The notes below the pieces were generated by a model. It did not search any database. It was not told the origin of the DNA and worked only from the letters and a program-made list of their open reading frames with translations. 64,000 nucleotides of DNA from assembly GCF_009739905.1 (NCBI RefSeq), contig NZ_CP034279.1, positions 6,696,001-6,760,000 of the forward strand, given 5' to 3'. This stretch comes from Streptomyces ficellus (lineage in GTDB: Bacteria > Actinomycetota > Actinomycetes > Streptomycetales > Streptomycetaceae). Made by a program: the position numbers and the translations under genes. Positions 16,421 through 25,207 of the stretch are shown here, one piece after another (the first letter of the stretch is position 1; each line of letters begins with the position of its first letter).

Positions 16421-18928
16421 ATGCCAGGGAAATCGCACAGCAACGGCCCCGGGACCGCCACCGGCCCGCCGGACGAACTGGCCCTGGAGCTGGCCCACGC
16501 CACGGTGGGCGCCGTCGAGGCCACCGGCGGCTTCGCCGGCGGCGTCTACCTGCGCACCGACACCCCCGAGCTCCTGCGGCTCGCCGCCCTCGCCGGCCTG
16601 CCCGTCCAGCTGTTCCACCCCTGGTGGAACATGCACGTCAACCGCCCCTTCCCGGTCGCCGACGCCTACCGCTCCGGCTCCGCCATCCACCTCGCCGACG
16701 CCGAGGACGCCATGCGCCGCTACCCCCAGCTCATGGCCGGCCTGCCCTTCCCCTTCGGCTCCCTGAACGAACCGGTCACCGACGGCTCCGACTGCTACGG
16801 CGTCCTCGTCGTGATCCGCGCCGCCACCCCCGGACGCCCCGTCGAAACCGCCGACCGCCGCCGCATACGGCAGACCGCGCACACCCTCGCCACCCGCCTC
16901 ACCGCCCTCGCCACCCGCACCCCCGTCACCTGGACCGGCCCGCCCCTCAACGTCCAGCTCCCCGCCCGCACCACCCCACCCGTCCGCGGCGGCCGGTTCC
17001 ACTGGGACCGCGCCACCGGCGCCCTCACCCTCGACGACACGCTCCAGACCCTGCTCGCCGCCGGCCGGGACCCCGACCGGGGCCGGCACCCGGCGACACG
17101 CGCCCACCCCGCCCCGCTTCGCCTCACCGGCCTCGACGACCTCGCCTCCGTACTGGCACCGGAGGACCGGTACGGCCTGTGGACCGTGGCCCGCCAGGTC
17201 ACCGAAGCCGACGGCCCCCTCACCCGCCGCATCTGGCTGCGCGCCCCCGACGGCCGCCCCTGCCTCCTGGAACTCTCCGGCGGCGCCGGACACCTGCACG
17301 GAACCCTCGTCGAACCCGGCGCCGGCCCCGTCGTCGCCACCGCGGCCGACCGGCTGCCCAGCGGGGTCTGCTCACTCGACCGGCTCGGACGGATCACCTT
17401 CGTCAGCCGCACCGCCGAGACCCTCCTCGGCCGCGGCAGGCCCGAACTCGTCGGACGAACCCTGTGGGACGCCCTGCCCTGGTTCGGACGACCCGCCTAC
17501 GAGGACCACTTCCGCGCCGCCCTCCTCTCCGACGAACCCGTCCACTTCCCCGCCCAACGCGACCCCGACGCCTGGCTGTCCGTCTCCCTCTACCCCGGCC
17601 ACGAAGGCGTCACCATGACCCTCACGGCCTCCGACCAGCCCGCCTACACACCCGGCTCCCTCGTCGCCCCCGGCGCCGGACTCGGCTCCCCGGCCGACCG
17701 CGCCTCCGTGCTCTACCGCCCCGTCGCCCTCGCCATCGCGCTCACCGAGGCCGTCACCGCCCGCCAGGTGTCCGCCGTCGTCACCGAGGAACTCCTGCCC
17801 GCGTTCGGCGGCCGCCAGCTGGCGATCTACCTCCTCAACGAACGCAAGCTCCACCTCGCCTGGGAGACCGGATTCCCCCAGGGCTTCCTCGACCGATTCG
17901 ACGGAGTCGGCCTCGACGCCCGGCTCCCCGGCGTGGAGACCCTCACCACCGGCCGCCCCATCTTCTTCGAATCCATGCAACACCTGGCCGCCGCCTACCC
18001 CGGCATCCCCATGGACGCCCACGTCGGCGCCCGCGCCTTCCTGCCCCTCATCGCCTCCGGCCGCCCCGTCGGCTCCTGCATCCTCGGCTTCGACCAGCCC
18101 CGCGGCTTCAGCCCCGAGGAACGCACCGTCCTCACCGCCCTCGCCGGCCTCATCGCCCAGGCCCTCCAGCGCGCCCGGCGCTACGACTCCGAAGCCGCCC
18201 TCGCCCGCGGCCTCCAGTCCGCCCTGCTGCCGCACCGGCTGCCGGCACTCCCCGGCGTCGACACCGCGGGCCGCTACCTCCCCGGCACCCAGGGCATGGA
18301 AGTCGGCGGCGACTGGTACGACGTCATCGACACCGGCCGCGGCATCGCCCTCGTCATCGGCGACGTCCAGGGACACGGCGTCGCGGCCGCCGCCACCATG
18401 GGCCAGCTCCGCAGCGCCGTACGGGCCTTCGCCCTCAGCGGCCACGACCCCGAAGAAGTGATGAGCGGAACCAACCGGCTCCTCATCGACCTCGACGCCG
18501 GCCAGTTCGCCACCTGCTGCTACATCCTCCTCGACACCGCTGCCGGCACCACCCACGCCGTACGCGCCGGACACCTCCCGCCCCTGCTGCGTCACCCGGA
18601 CGGCACAACCGACGTCGTCGACCTCCCCGGCGGCGTCGTCCTCGGAGTCGACGCCGAAGCCACCTACCCCGTCACCCCCCTGCGGCTCGTCCCCGGCGAC
18701 GTCCTCGCCCTGTACACCGACGGACTCGTCGAAGAACCCGGCACCGACATCGACCTGGGCATCGAGCGGCTGCGCCGCGCCCTCGCCGCCGTCGGCACCG
18801 GCCCGCTCGCCGAAACCGCCGAAGGCCTCATCCGCGAGGCCGGCGCGGGCGACCGGCCCGACGACATCGCCCTGCTGCTCGCCGCCCGCACACCCGACGA
18901 CGCCCCGGGCCCGCCCCGGACGGGGTGA
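16421..18928 (+). CDS. Cytoplasmic GAF/PAS/SpoIIE-type PP2C phosphatase
   Basis: An 835-residue soluble protein. A GAF-like domain is at ~15-165, a divergent region at ~180-300, a PAS domain at ~305-395, a second GAF at ~430-580, and a SpoIIE phosphatase at ~600-815. Metal residues are in EVGGDWYDV, VIGDVQGHG, YTDGLVE and RPDDIALLL. No ATPase domain and no membrane segment are present. It probably dephosphorylates an anti-anti-sigma factor in response to an unknown cytoplasmic signal. The next phosphatase gene starts 59 bp downstream, so the two may be co-expressed. Confidence 0.88.
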   Translation: MPGKSHSNGPGTATGPPDELALELAHATVGAVEATGGFAGGVYLRTDTPELLRLAALAGLPVQLFHPWWNMHVNRPFPVADAYRSGSAIHLADAEDAMRRYPQLMAGLPFPFGSLNEPVTDGSDCYGVLVVIRAATPGRPVETADRRRIRQTAHTLATRLTALATRTPVTWTGPPLNVQLPARTTPPVRGGRFHWDRATGALTLDDTLQTLLAAGRDPDRGRHPATRAHPAPLRLTGLDDLASVLAPEDRYGLWTVARQVTEADGPLTRRIWLRAPDGRPCLLELSGGAGHLHGTLVEPGAGPVVATAADRLPSGVCSLDRLGRITFVSRTAETLLGRGRPELVGRTLWDALPWFGRPAYEDHFRAALLSDEPVHFPAQRDPDAWLSVSLYPGHEGVTMTLTASDQPAYTPGSLVAPGAGLGSPADRASVLYRPVALAIALTEAVTARQVSAVVTEELLPAFGGRQLAIYLLNERKLHLAWETGFPQGFLDRFDGVGLDARLPGVETLTTGRPIFFESMQHLAAAYPGIPMDAHVGARAFLPLIASGRPVGSCILGFDQPRGFSPEERTVLTALAGLIAQALQRARRYDSEAALARGLQSALLPHRLPALPGVDTAGRYLPGTQGMEVGGDWYDVIDTGRGIALVIGDVQGHGVAAAATMGQLRSAVRAFALSGHDPEEVMSGTNRLLIDLDAGQFATCCYILLDTAAGTTHAVRAGHLPPLLRHPDGTTDVVDLPGGVVLGVDAEATYPVTPLRLVPGDVLALYTDGLVEEPGTDIDLGIERLRRALAAVGTGPLAETAEGLIREAGAGDRPDDIALLLAARTPDDAPGPPRTG

Positions 18929-18987
18929 GCGCGGTTGTGCCGCACGGAGCGCCGACCGACCATGAGGAGACGGAGAAGGCAGGTGCC

Positions 18988-21357
18988 ATGAGCGCGGTGC
19001 ACGCGGCCGAGGGTGCCGACTTCCGCGGCCCCCTCGACGTCACGAAAGCGGCCACGGCCGTCCTCGACGCCGACGGAACCGTCGTCGGCTGGGGACCGGC
19101 CGCCCACGCCCTGCTGGGCTACCCGCCCGACGAAGCCGTCGGCAGCCCCATCGGCACCTTCATCGTCGACCGCCCCGGCGAGTACGACATGGCCACCCCC
19201 CTGCCCGGCGCCGCCCAGGCCCGGCGCCAGGTCGTCCACATGCGCCGCCGCGACGGCCACATCGTCCGCGTCGCCACGGCAACCCTCCCGCTGTCCCACA
19301 CCGGCAAGGGCCCCGCCCGGCTGCTCGCCATCGCCGACGCCGACGAGACGGAACGCTGGGAAGCCCTCCAGTCCATGCTCCGCGGACTCGCCACCCAGTC
19401 ACCCGTCGGCCTCGCCATCTACGACACCGACCTGCGCGTCGTATGGACCAACCACGCCCTCTACGAGGAAATGGGCACCCTCCAGTACGCGGGCCTCGGC
19501 CCCGACGAGATGGTCACCCACGGCCAGGTCCTCTCCGACGGCCACCCGGCCACCCTGACCGAGGCCATGCAGCGGGTCCTCGACACCGGCGACACCGTCA
19601 TCGAACTCCACTACAGCGGCCGCCCGCCCGCCGACCCCGAACACGACCACGTCTGGTCCTGCTCCTACTACCGGCTCCAGGACGGCAACGGCCGCGTACT
19701 CGGCGTGTGCGAGGAGACCGTCGACGTCACCGACCGCTACCTCGCCCAGCAGCGCCTCGACCTCCTCGTCCGCGCCGGCCGCCGGGTCGGCACCTCCCTC
19801 GACATGACCCGCACCGCACAGGAACTCTCGTCCGTCGCCGTACCGCAGTTCGCCGACGGCGTCACCGTCGACCTCATCGACATCGTCCTCGAAGGCGACC
19901 AGCCCGCCCCCGGCAGCACGAGCACCCGCGTCGTACGCGTCTGGGAAGGCCCCGCCCCCGACACCACACCCCAGGTGATCGACCACCCGGCGGACTCGCT
20001 CCAGGCCCGCTGCCTGGCCGCGGGACGCCCCGTGCTCGAGAACCCCGCACACGACGGCCCCGCGCACTCCCGCCTCGCCGTCCCCCTGCGCACCGACGGC
20101 GCCTCGCTGGGCGTTGTCACCTTCCGCCGGGACCACCACCCCGACCCGTTCGAGGACGACGACGTACCCCTCGCCGACGAACTCGTCGCCCGCGCCGCCG
20201 TCTGCATCGACAACGCCCGCCGCTACACCCGCGAACACGCCGCCGCCCTCACCCTCCAGCGCAGCCTGCTGCCCCGCAAACTGCCCCGCCTCACCGGCGT
20301 CGACGTCGCCCACCGCTACCTGCCCGCCGACAGCAGCGCCGGCGTCGGCGGCGACTGGTACGACGTCATCGCCCTCTCCGGCACCCGCGTCGGCCTCGTC
20401 GTCGGCGACGTCGTCGGCCACGGCGTACGCGCCGCCGCCACCATGGGCCGCATCCGCACCAGCGTCCGCGCCCTCGCCCGTCTCGACCTCCCGCCCGACG
20501 AACTCCTCACCCGCCTCGACGAACTCATCACCCAGGACGCCCACGAACAGACCGCCGTCCAGGCCGAGCCCGACGACCCCGCGCTCGGCGTCACCTGCCT
20601 CTACGCCGTGTACGACCCGGTCACCGGCCGGTGCAGCATGGCCCGCGCCGGCAGCCCCCTGCCCTCCGTCGTCGACCCCACGACCGGAGAGATCACCCAC
20701 CCCGACGTACCCGCCGGACCACCGCTGGGCCTCGGCGGCCTGCCCTTCGAAAGCGCCGAGTTCACCCTTGCCGAAGGCAGCCTCATGGCCCTCTTCACCG
20801 ACGGACTCGTCCAGGGCAGGGACCGGGACCGGGACACGGAACTCGACGCCCTGCACACCGTCCTCGCCGAACACCGGCTCCCCCTGGAAGAGCTGTGCGA
20901 CCGCGTCGTCACCACCCTCCTCCCCGGCCCCGTCGACGACGACGCCGCACTCCTCCTCGTCCGCACCCGCACCCTCGACAGCCACGAAGTGGCCGCCTGG
21001 GACCTCACCGGCGAACCCGAAGTCGTCGGCCGCGCCCGCGCCCTGGCCACCGGGCAGGTCGACGCCTGGGGACTCGACGGCGAACTGTCCTTCACCACCG
21101 AACTCGTGGTCAGCGAACTCGTCACCAACGCCATCCGGTACGCCTCCGGACCCATCCAGCTCCGCCTCATCCGCGACCGCGCACTGATCTGCGAAGTCTC
21201 CGACACCGGCCACACCTCACCCAACCTCCGCCGGGCGGCCGGCGACGACGAAGGCGGCCGCGGCCTGTTCCTCATCGCCCAGATGACCCAGCAGTGGGGC
21301 ACCCGCTACACCCCCACCGGCAAGACCATCTGGGCCGAACAACCCATCCCACCCTGA
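18988..21357 (+). CDS. PAS/PAS/GAF/SpoIIE phosphatase with C-terminal RsbW-like ATPase
   Basis: A 789-residue soluble protein: two PAS domains (~20-130, ~135-250), GAF (~265-425), SpoIIE PP2C (~445-650) and HATPase_c (~675-785). PP2C metal motifs are GGDWYDV, VVGDVVGHG, FTDG and DDDAALLL. ATPase motifs are LVVSELVTNAIRYA and GGRGLFLIAQ. It is closely similar in its last ~500 residues to the membrane sensor at 7717-10461, including CIDNARRYTREHA, suggesting paralogy. The ATG at 18988 follows GAGAAGGCAGG; a GTG at 18925 overlapping the upstream stop is an alternative. Confidence 0.88.
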   Translation: MSAVHAAEGADFRGPLDVTKAATAVLDADGTVVGWGPAAHALLGYPPDEAVGSPIGTFIVDRPGEYDMATPLPGAAQARRQVVHMRRRDGHIVRVATATLPLSHTGKGPARLLAIADADETERWEALQSMLRGLATQSPVGLAIYDTDLRVVWTNHALYEEMGTLQYAGLGPDEMVTHGQVLSDGHPATLTEAMQRVLDTGDTVIELHYSGRPPADPEHDHVWSCSYYRLQDGNGRVLGVCEETVDVTDRYLAQQRLDLLVRAGRRVGTSLDMTRTAQELSSVAVPQFADGVTVDLIDIVLEGDQPAPGSTSTRVVRVWEGPAPDTTPQVIDHPADSLQARCLAAGRPVLENPAHDGPAHSRLAVPLRTDGASLGVVTFRRDHHPDPFEDDDVPLADELVARAAVCIDNARRYTREHAAALTLQRSLLPRKLPRLTGVDVAHRYLPADSSAGVGGDWYDVIALSGTRVGLVVGDVVGHGVRAAATMGRIRTSVRALARLDLPPDELLTRLDELITQDAHEQTAVQAEPDDPALGVTCLYAVYDPVTGRCSMARAGSPLPSVVDPTTGEITHPDVPAGPPLGLGGLPFESAEFTLAEGSLMALFTDGLVQGRDRDRDTELDALHTVLAEHRLPLEELCDRVVTTLLPGPVDDDAALLLVRTRTLDSHEVAAWDLTGEPEVVGRARALATGQVDAWGLDGELSFTTELVVSELVTNAIRYASGPIQLRLIRDRALICEVSDTGHTSPNLRRAAGDDEGGRGLFLIAQMTQQWGTRYTPTGKTIWAEQPIPP

Positions 21358-21432
21358 CGTTTGCACCCACACCCACCCGGAAACACGGTGAATCCCCAGC
21401 GGCCGTAGCGTCACACCGACGAGGAGGACCCG

Positions 21433-22470
21433 TTGCGCCTCTACCACAGCCGCCCCACCGACCCCGGCCACCGCCGCCGGCGCCACGGCCGGGGCTTCCG
21501 CTACCTCGACCCCTCCGGCAACCCCCTGCGCGACCCGGCCGAAACCGCCCGCATCAAAGCCCTCGTCATCCCCCCGGCCTGGCAGGACGTGTGGATCTGC
21601 ACCCGTGCCAACGGCCACCTGCAAGCCGTCGGCACCGACACCGCCGGCCGCCGCCAGTACCTCTACCACCCGCAGTTCCGCGCCGAACAGGAACAGGCCA
21701 AACACGAACACGTCCTGGACATCGCCGAACGGCTCCCCGACGTACGCCAAGCCGTCGACGCCCACCTCGGCGACCGCGGCCTCACCCGCCGGCGCGTTCT
21801 CGCCACCGCCGTACGCCTTCTCGACCTCGGCTTCTTCCGCATCGGCAGCGACCGCTACACCGAAGTCAACAGCAGCTACGGCCTGACCACCCTCCTGCGG
21901 GAACACTCCCACTGCCAGGCCGGCGCCGTCGTCTTCACCTATCCCGGCAAGCACGGCAGGGAACTCGTCCAGACCGTCGCCGACCCACCGACCTGCCGCA
22001 GCCTCACCGCCCTGCTCCGCCGCCGCGGCGGCGGCGGCGACCGGCTGTTCGCCTACTGGGAACGCCCCGCCTGGCAGGACGTCACCGGCGCCGACGTCAA
22101 CGCCTACCTCAAGGAACAGGCCGGCGTCGAGATCACCGCCAAGGACTTCCGCACCTGGCACGCCACCGTCATGGCGGCCGTCGCGCTCGCCGTCTCCCAG
22201 CCCGTCGCACGCAGCGAGAGCGCCCGCAAACGCGCCATCGCCCGGGCCGCGCACGAAGTCGCCGGATACCTCGGCAACACCCCCGCCGTCTGCCGTGCCT
22301 CCTACATCAACCCCCGCGTGATCGAACTCTACGAGGAAGGCGTCACCGTCGCCGCCACACTGCCCCGCCTCGGTGACGAGGGCGTCTACGGCGTCCCCGC
22401 CACCCAGGGACCGACCGAACGCGCCGTACTGCACATGATCCGCACCGGACGCCCGCCCGGAAAGACCTGA
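21433..22470 (+). CDS. Bacterial type IB DNA topoisomerase
   Basis: A 345-residue poxvirus-like topoisomerase IB. N-terminal DNA-binding features (HGRGFRYLD, IPPAWQDVWIC) are followed by the catalytic core with LGFFRIGSDRY, DFRTWHAT and CRASYINPRVIELY. The nucleophile is Tyr291. Such enzymes relax supercoils by a 3'-phosphotyrosine intermediate, without ATP. The TTG start at 21433 has GAGGAGG 5 nt upstream. Upstream, GGAAAC at ~21379 with a CGT some 20 nt on could be an ECF-type promoter, but this is weak. It ends one base from the convergent SDR gene. Confidence 0.9.
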   Translation: MRLYHSRPTDPGHRRRRHGRGFRYLDPSGNPLRDPAETARIKALVIPPAWQDVWICTRANGHLQAVGTDTAGRRQYLYHPQFRAEQEQAKHEHVLDIAERLPDVRQAVDAHLGDRGLTRRRVLATAVRLLDLGFFRIGSDRYTEVNSSYGLTTLLREHSHCQAGAVVFTYPGKHGRELVQTVADPPTCRSLTALLRRRGGGGDRLFAYWERPAWQDVTGADVNAYLKEQAGVEITAKDFRTWHATVMAAVALAVSQPVARSESARKRAIARAAHEVAGYLGNTPAVCRASYINPRVIELYEEGVTVAATLPRLGDEGVYGVPATQGPTERAVLHMIRTGRPPGKT

Positions 22471-22471
22471 C

Positions 22472-23206
22472 TCACGGCCACGACGGCTCCCTGCGCGGCA
22501 CCACCACCAGCTCCGACACCGCACTGCCCGCCGGCACCGACAACGCGTACAGCACCGTGTCCGCCACGATGTCCGGGCTCTGCAGCATCGACACATCGGC
22601 GTCCGGGAACCGCTCCAGGATGAACGGCGTCTCCATACCGCCCGCGATGACCCCCGTCACCCCGATGCCCGGACAGTCCCGCTGCGCCTCCTTGAACAAC
22701 GTGTGCGTGAAGGCCCGCAGCCCCGACTTGCCCGCCGAGTACGGGCCCGCCTCCGTCCACGTCCGGTTCGACGCCGTCGACAGGATGTTCACGATGTGAC
22801 CGCCACCCCTGGCCACCATCCGGCGGTACGCCTCCAGGCACAGGTACATCGGCCCCAGCAGGTTCGTGGTGACCACCCGGGTCACCTCCTCCGCCGTCAG
22901 GTGCTCGATCGGCTTCGAGACGTCCACCGCGGCGTTGTTCACCAGCACGTCCACCGCCTGACCGTCCCGCTCCAGCTCCCGGAACACCTCCCCGACGGCC
23001 CGCGCGTCCCGCACGTCCAGCTCCACGAACCGGGCGTCCCGCCCCTCCACGGCCAGCTCGTCGCACAGCTCCCGCGCCTGCTCCTTGCGCACGTCCGCCA
23101 CCAGCACGGACGCGCCCGCACCGGCCAGCCTCCGGGTGATCGAAGCACCCAGCCCACGCGCCCCACCCGTCACCAGCGCCTGCTTGCCCCGAAGAACGCC
23201 GTCCAT
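22472..23206 (-). CDS. Short-chain dehydrogenase/reductase
   Basis: A 244-residue classical SDR. The cofactor motif TGGARGLGASI is at ~13-23, the NNA motif (VNNAAVD) at ~86-92, and the catalytic Ser, Tyr and Lys in STASN and PYSAGKSG. The substrate is unknown. The ATG at 23206 is preceded by GGAGGTG at a spacing of 6; a start five codons earlier (23221) is possible but lacks an SD. It is convergent with topoisomerase IB and divergent from the MFS gene. Confidence 0.86.
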   Translation of the reverse strand: MDGVLRGKQALVTGGARGLGASITRRLAGAGASVLVADVRKEQARELCDELAVEGRDARFVELDVRDARAVGEVFRELERDGQAVDVLVNNAAVDVSKPIEHLTAEEVTRVVTTNLLGPMYLCLEAYRRMVARGGGHIVNILSTASNRTWTEAGPYSAGKSGLRAFTHTLFKEAQRDCPGIGVTGVIAGGMETPFILERFPDADVSMLQSPDIVADTVLYALSVPAGSAVSELVVVPRREPSWP

Positions 23207-23529
23207 CCTCCGCACCTCCATGTGCTGCTCACGGCCTGAACCTCCACTGTGGCCTGCGCCACTACGCAAAGCACCTCGGCCAGTCACTGTGAGCAAGCGC
23301 ACCAGAAGTACGAAAGCGCAGCTCAGCACCCCCGCAACCACCGAAACCACCCGTCGGCGGACCCCTCACGGGGCCGCTTCCCCCCAACCCTTCTGCCACC
23401 ATGGTCGACGCCGCCGGAACGCCTCCCACGAGGCCCGCGGCAGCAGACCGATACCGGTGGACCGGCCGTGCAGCGCAGCAAGAGCCCCCATCTCCGCCGT
23501 GTTCCGCCATCCGAGTCCCCCGGTCAACC
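23207..23529. promoter_or_regulatory. Divergent intergenic region between SDR and MFS genes
   Basis: This 323-bp gap must hold promoters for both genes. The MFS reading frame is open back to an ATG at 23401, so part of it may be coding. I see no convincing -35/-10 pair, no terminator and no small gene. Confidence 0.35.
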
Positions 23530-24804
23530 GTGTCTCTTTCCTCTCCCCACTCCCCGTGGCGCTCCCTGACGTACCGCAGCATGCGCTGGTGGTCCCTCGC
23601 CAACCTGGTGTCCAACGCCGGCACCTGGATGCAGCTCACCGTCCAGAACCTGCTGGTCCTGCAGATCACCGGCTCCGCCGCCGCCACCGGCCTGTCCCTC
23701 TCCGTCCAGGCCGCGCCCGGCCTCCTCATGGGCGTCGCCGGCGGCGCCGCCGTCGACCGCTGGCCCCGCAAGCTCACCGCCGCCGTCAGCCAGGCCCTGC
23801 TCGGCACCGTCGCCTTCACCACGGCGCTCCTCATCGCCTTCGACCAGCTCAACCTGCCGGCCCTCATGGCCCTCGCCGCCGTCACCGGCCTCATCGCCAC
23901 CGTCGACGGGCCCGCCTGCTCCCTGCTCGGCAACGACCTCGTCCGCGCCGAGGACGTGCCGTCCGCCATCGGCGTCGGGTCCCTCGTCAGCAACGCCGGC
24001 CGGCTCGCCGGCACCGGACTCGCGGGCCTCGCCGTCGGCGTCTTCGGCACGGGCGCCGCGTACGTCGCCAACGGCGTCTCGTTCCTGTTCGTCGCCGCCG
24101 TCATCCCGTTCCTGCGCCCCGTGACGCACACCGTCACCCGCAAGGCCGCACCCGCCGACACCGACGACGACATGTCCGTCCGCGAGGGCCTGCGCTTCTT
24201 CGCCCGCCGCCCCCGGCTCGTCGCCCTCGCCGGCATCACCGGCATCAGCGCCATCTTCGGCCGCAACTACGGGCTCACCCTCGCCGTCCTCGTCACCGGA
24301 CCCCTCGCCGGAGGCGCCGGCTCCTTCGGTACGGTCTCCACCGTCCTGGCCGTCGGCGGCATCATCGGCGCCGTCCTCGGCGCACGGCTCCGCAAGCCCT
24401 CCGTACGCCTCGTCGGCACCCTCGCCGCCGCCGGCGCGCTGCTCCAGGTAGTCGCCGGGCTCTCACCGTCCCTCGCGGTCCTGCTGATCCTCGTCCTGCC
24501 CATGGCCGTCGTCGAGTCGGTCTCCGACACCGCCGGCACGACCGTCCTCCAGACCGACCCGCCCGCCGAGATGCGGGGCCGCGTCCTGGGCGTCTGGGGC
24601 AGCATCAAGACCGTCTGGGGCCTGGCGGGCCCGCCCGCGCTCGGCCTCCTCATGGAGCTCGCGGGCGCCCGCGGCGCGCTCGTCGCCGGCGGCCTGCTCA
24701 TCGCGGGCGCGATCGGGGCGGGCCACCTCCTGCGCCGCCGCGCTCCCACCCCCGTGCTGACGCCCGTCCCCGCGCCCCGCCCGGCGCTCTCCACCGCCGC
24801 GTAA
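23530..24804 (+). CDS. MFS transporter (drug/siderophore-exporter type)
   Basis: A 424-residue protein with ~11-12 membrane segments. It has NAGTWMQLTVQNLL in the first helix region, AVDRWPRKL in the 2-3 loop, and the MRGRVLGVW segment near helix 10-11, as in MFS_3/EntS-like exporters. Likely exports a small molecule by proton antiport; the substrate is unknown. The start is uncertain: the GTG at 23530 gives a typical N-terminus but a weak SD. An ATG at 23401 would add 43 Pro/Arg-rich residues; an ATG at 23581 would trim 17. Confidence 0.78.
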   Translation: MSLSSPHSPWRSLTYRSMRWWSLANLVSNAGTWMQLTVQNLLVLQITGSAAATGLSLSVQAAPGLLMGVAGGAAVDRWPRKLTAAVSQALLGTVAFTTALLIAFDQLNLPALMALAAVTGLIATVDGPACSLLGNDLVRAEDVPSAIGVGSLVSNAGRLAGTGLAGLAVGVFGTGAAYVANGVSFLFVAAVIPFLRPVTHTVTRKAAPADTDDDMSVREGLRFFARRPRLVALAGITGISAIFGRNYGLTLAVLVTGPLAGGAGSFGTVSTVLAVGGIIGAVLGARLRKPSVRLVGTLAAAGALLQVVAGLSPSLAVLLILVLPMAVVESVSDTAGTTVLQTDPPAEMRGRVLGVWGSIKTVWGLAGPPALGLLMELAGARGALVAGGLLIAGAIGAGHLLRRRAPTPVLTPVPAPRPALSTAA

Positions 24805-24847
24805 CGGCCCACGCCCCGCACCCGGCGACGTACCCGGGGCGGGGCCG
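24805..24847 (+). terminator. Stem-loop terminator after the MFS gene
   Basis: Immediately after the TAA, CGGCCCaCGCCCCG (24805-24818) pairs with CGGGGCGGGGCCG (24835-24847). The stem is GC-rich without a U-run. Confidence 0.6.
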
Positions 24848-24885
24848 TGCCCCCCACCGTCCCGCAGCCGGCATCCGGCCGGGGT

Positions 24886-25013
24886 GGGGCCGTGCAGGGT
24901 CGCCCCCGCAGGGGACCGGCGGCGTTACCGGGGCTCCCCTTACGCGTAACCCGAGGCCGCCGGCCCCGAGGAGGCGAGCCCGGAGGGGCCACGCCCCACC
25001 CCCACCGGCAGCC
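24886..25013 (+). repeat. Intergenic repeat, copy A (~125 bp)
   Basis: Begins GGGGCCGTGCAGGGTCGCCC and contains TTACGCGTAACCCGAGGCCG and CGAGGAGGCGAGCCCGGAG, ending near CCACCGGCAG. Near-identical blocks recur at 32822-32942 (same strand) and 32628-32757 (opposite strand). It lies directly before the end of the glycan gene block, has no reading frame of its own, and resembles a dispersed Streptomyces intergenic element. Confidence 0.75.
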
Positions 25014-25057
25014 CACCGAGCTGCACCGGAGCGAACCGAGCACAGGCACCGCCCCAG

Positions 25058-25182
25058 TCCCGTTGTGCCCACCCGTCCCGCCCTGCGGGACGATTGCCCA
25101 CAACGGGGGGAGCGGCCCTGCGGGACGATTGCCCACAACGGGGGGTGGGGAGCCGCTCCGCGGGACGATTGCCCACAACGGG
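25058..25182 (+). repeat. Three short direct repeats with a leading inverted half
   Basis: The 22-bp unit CGGGACGATTGCCCACAACG plus GG occurs at about 25087, 25121 and 25161, separated by 12-18 bp of G-rich sequence. Just upstream, CCCGTTGTG (25058) and GTCCCGC face the first unit as inverted halves, so the array can fold into alternative hairpins. It sits about 25 bp beyond the hldE-like stop codon and may act as its terminator. Confidence 0.7.
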
Positions 25183-25207
25183 TGGGTGGGAGCCCGGCGG
25201 GCGCGGG

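Noticed and set aside
19443..22376. 977-codon plus-strand frame across the phosphatase and topoisomerase genes
   Set aside because: Arg/Pro-rich composition from an out-of-frame reading; both underlying genes have intact catalytic motifs.
25058..25182. Three repeats read as a CRISPR array
   Set aside because: Spacers are only 12-18 bp, unequal and G-rich, with three units and no cas genes.
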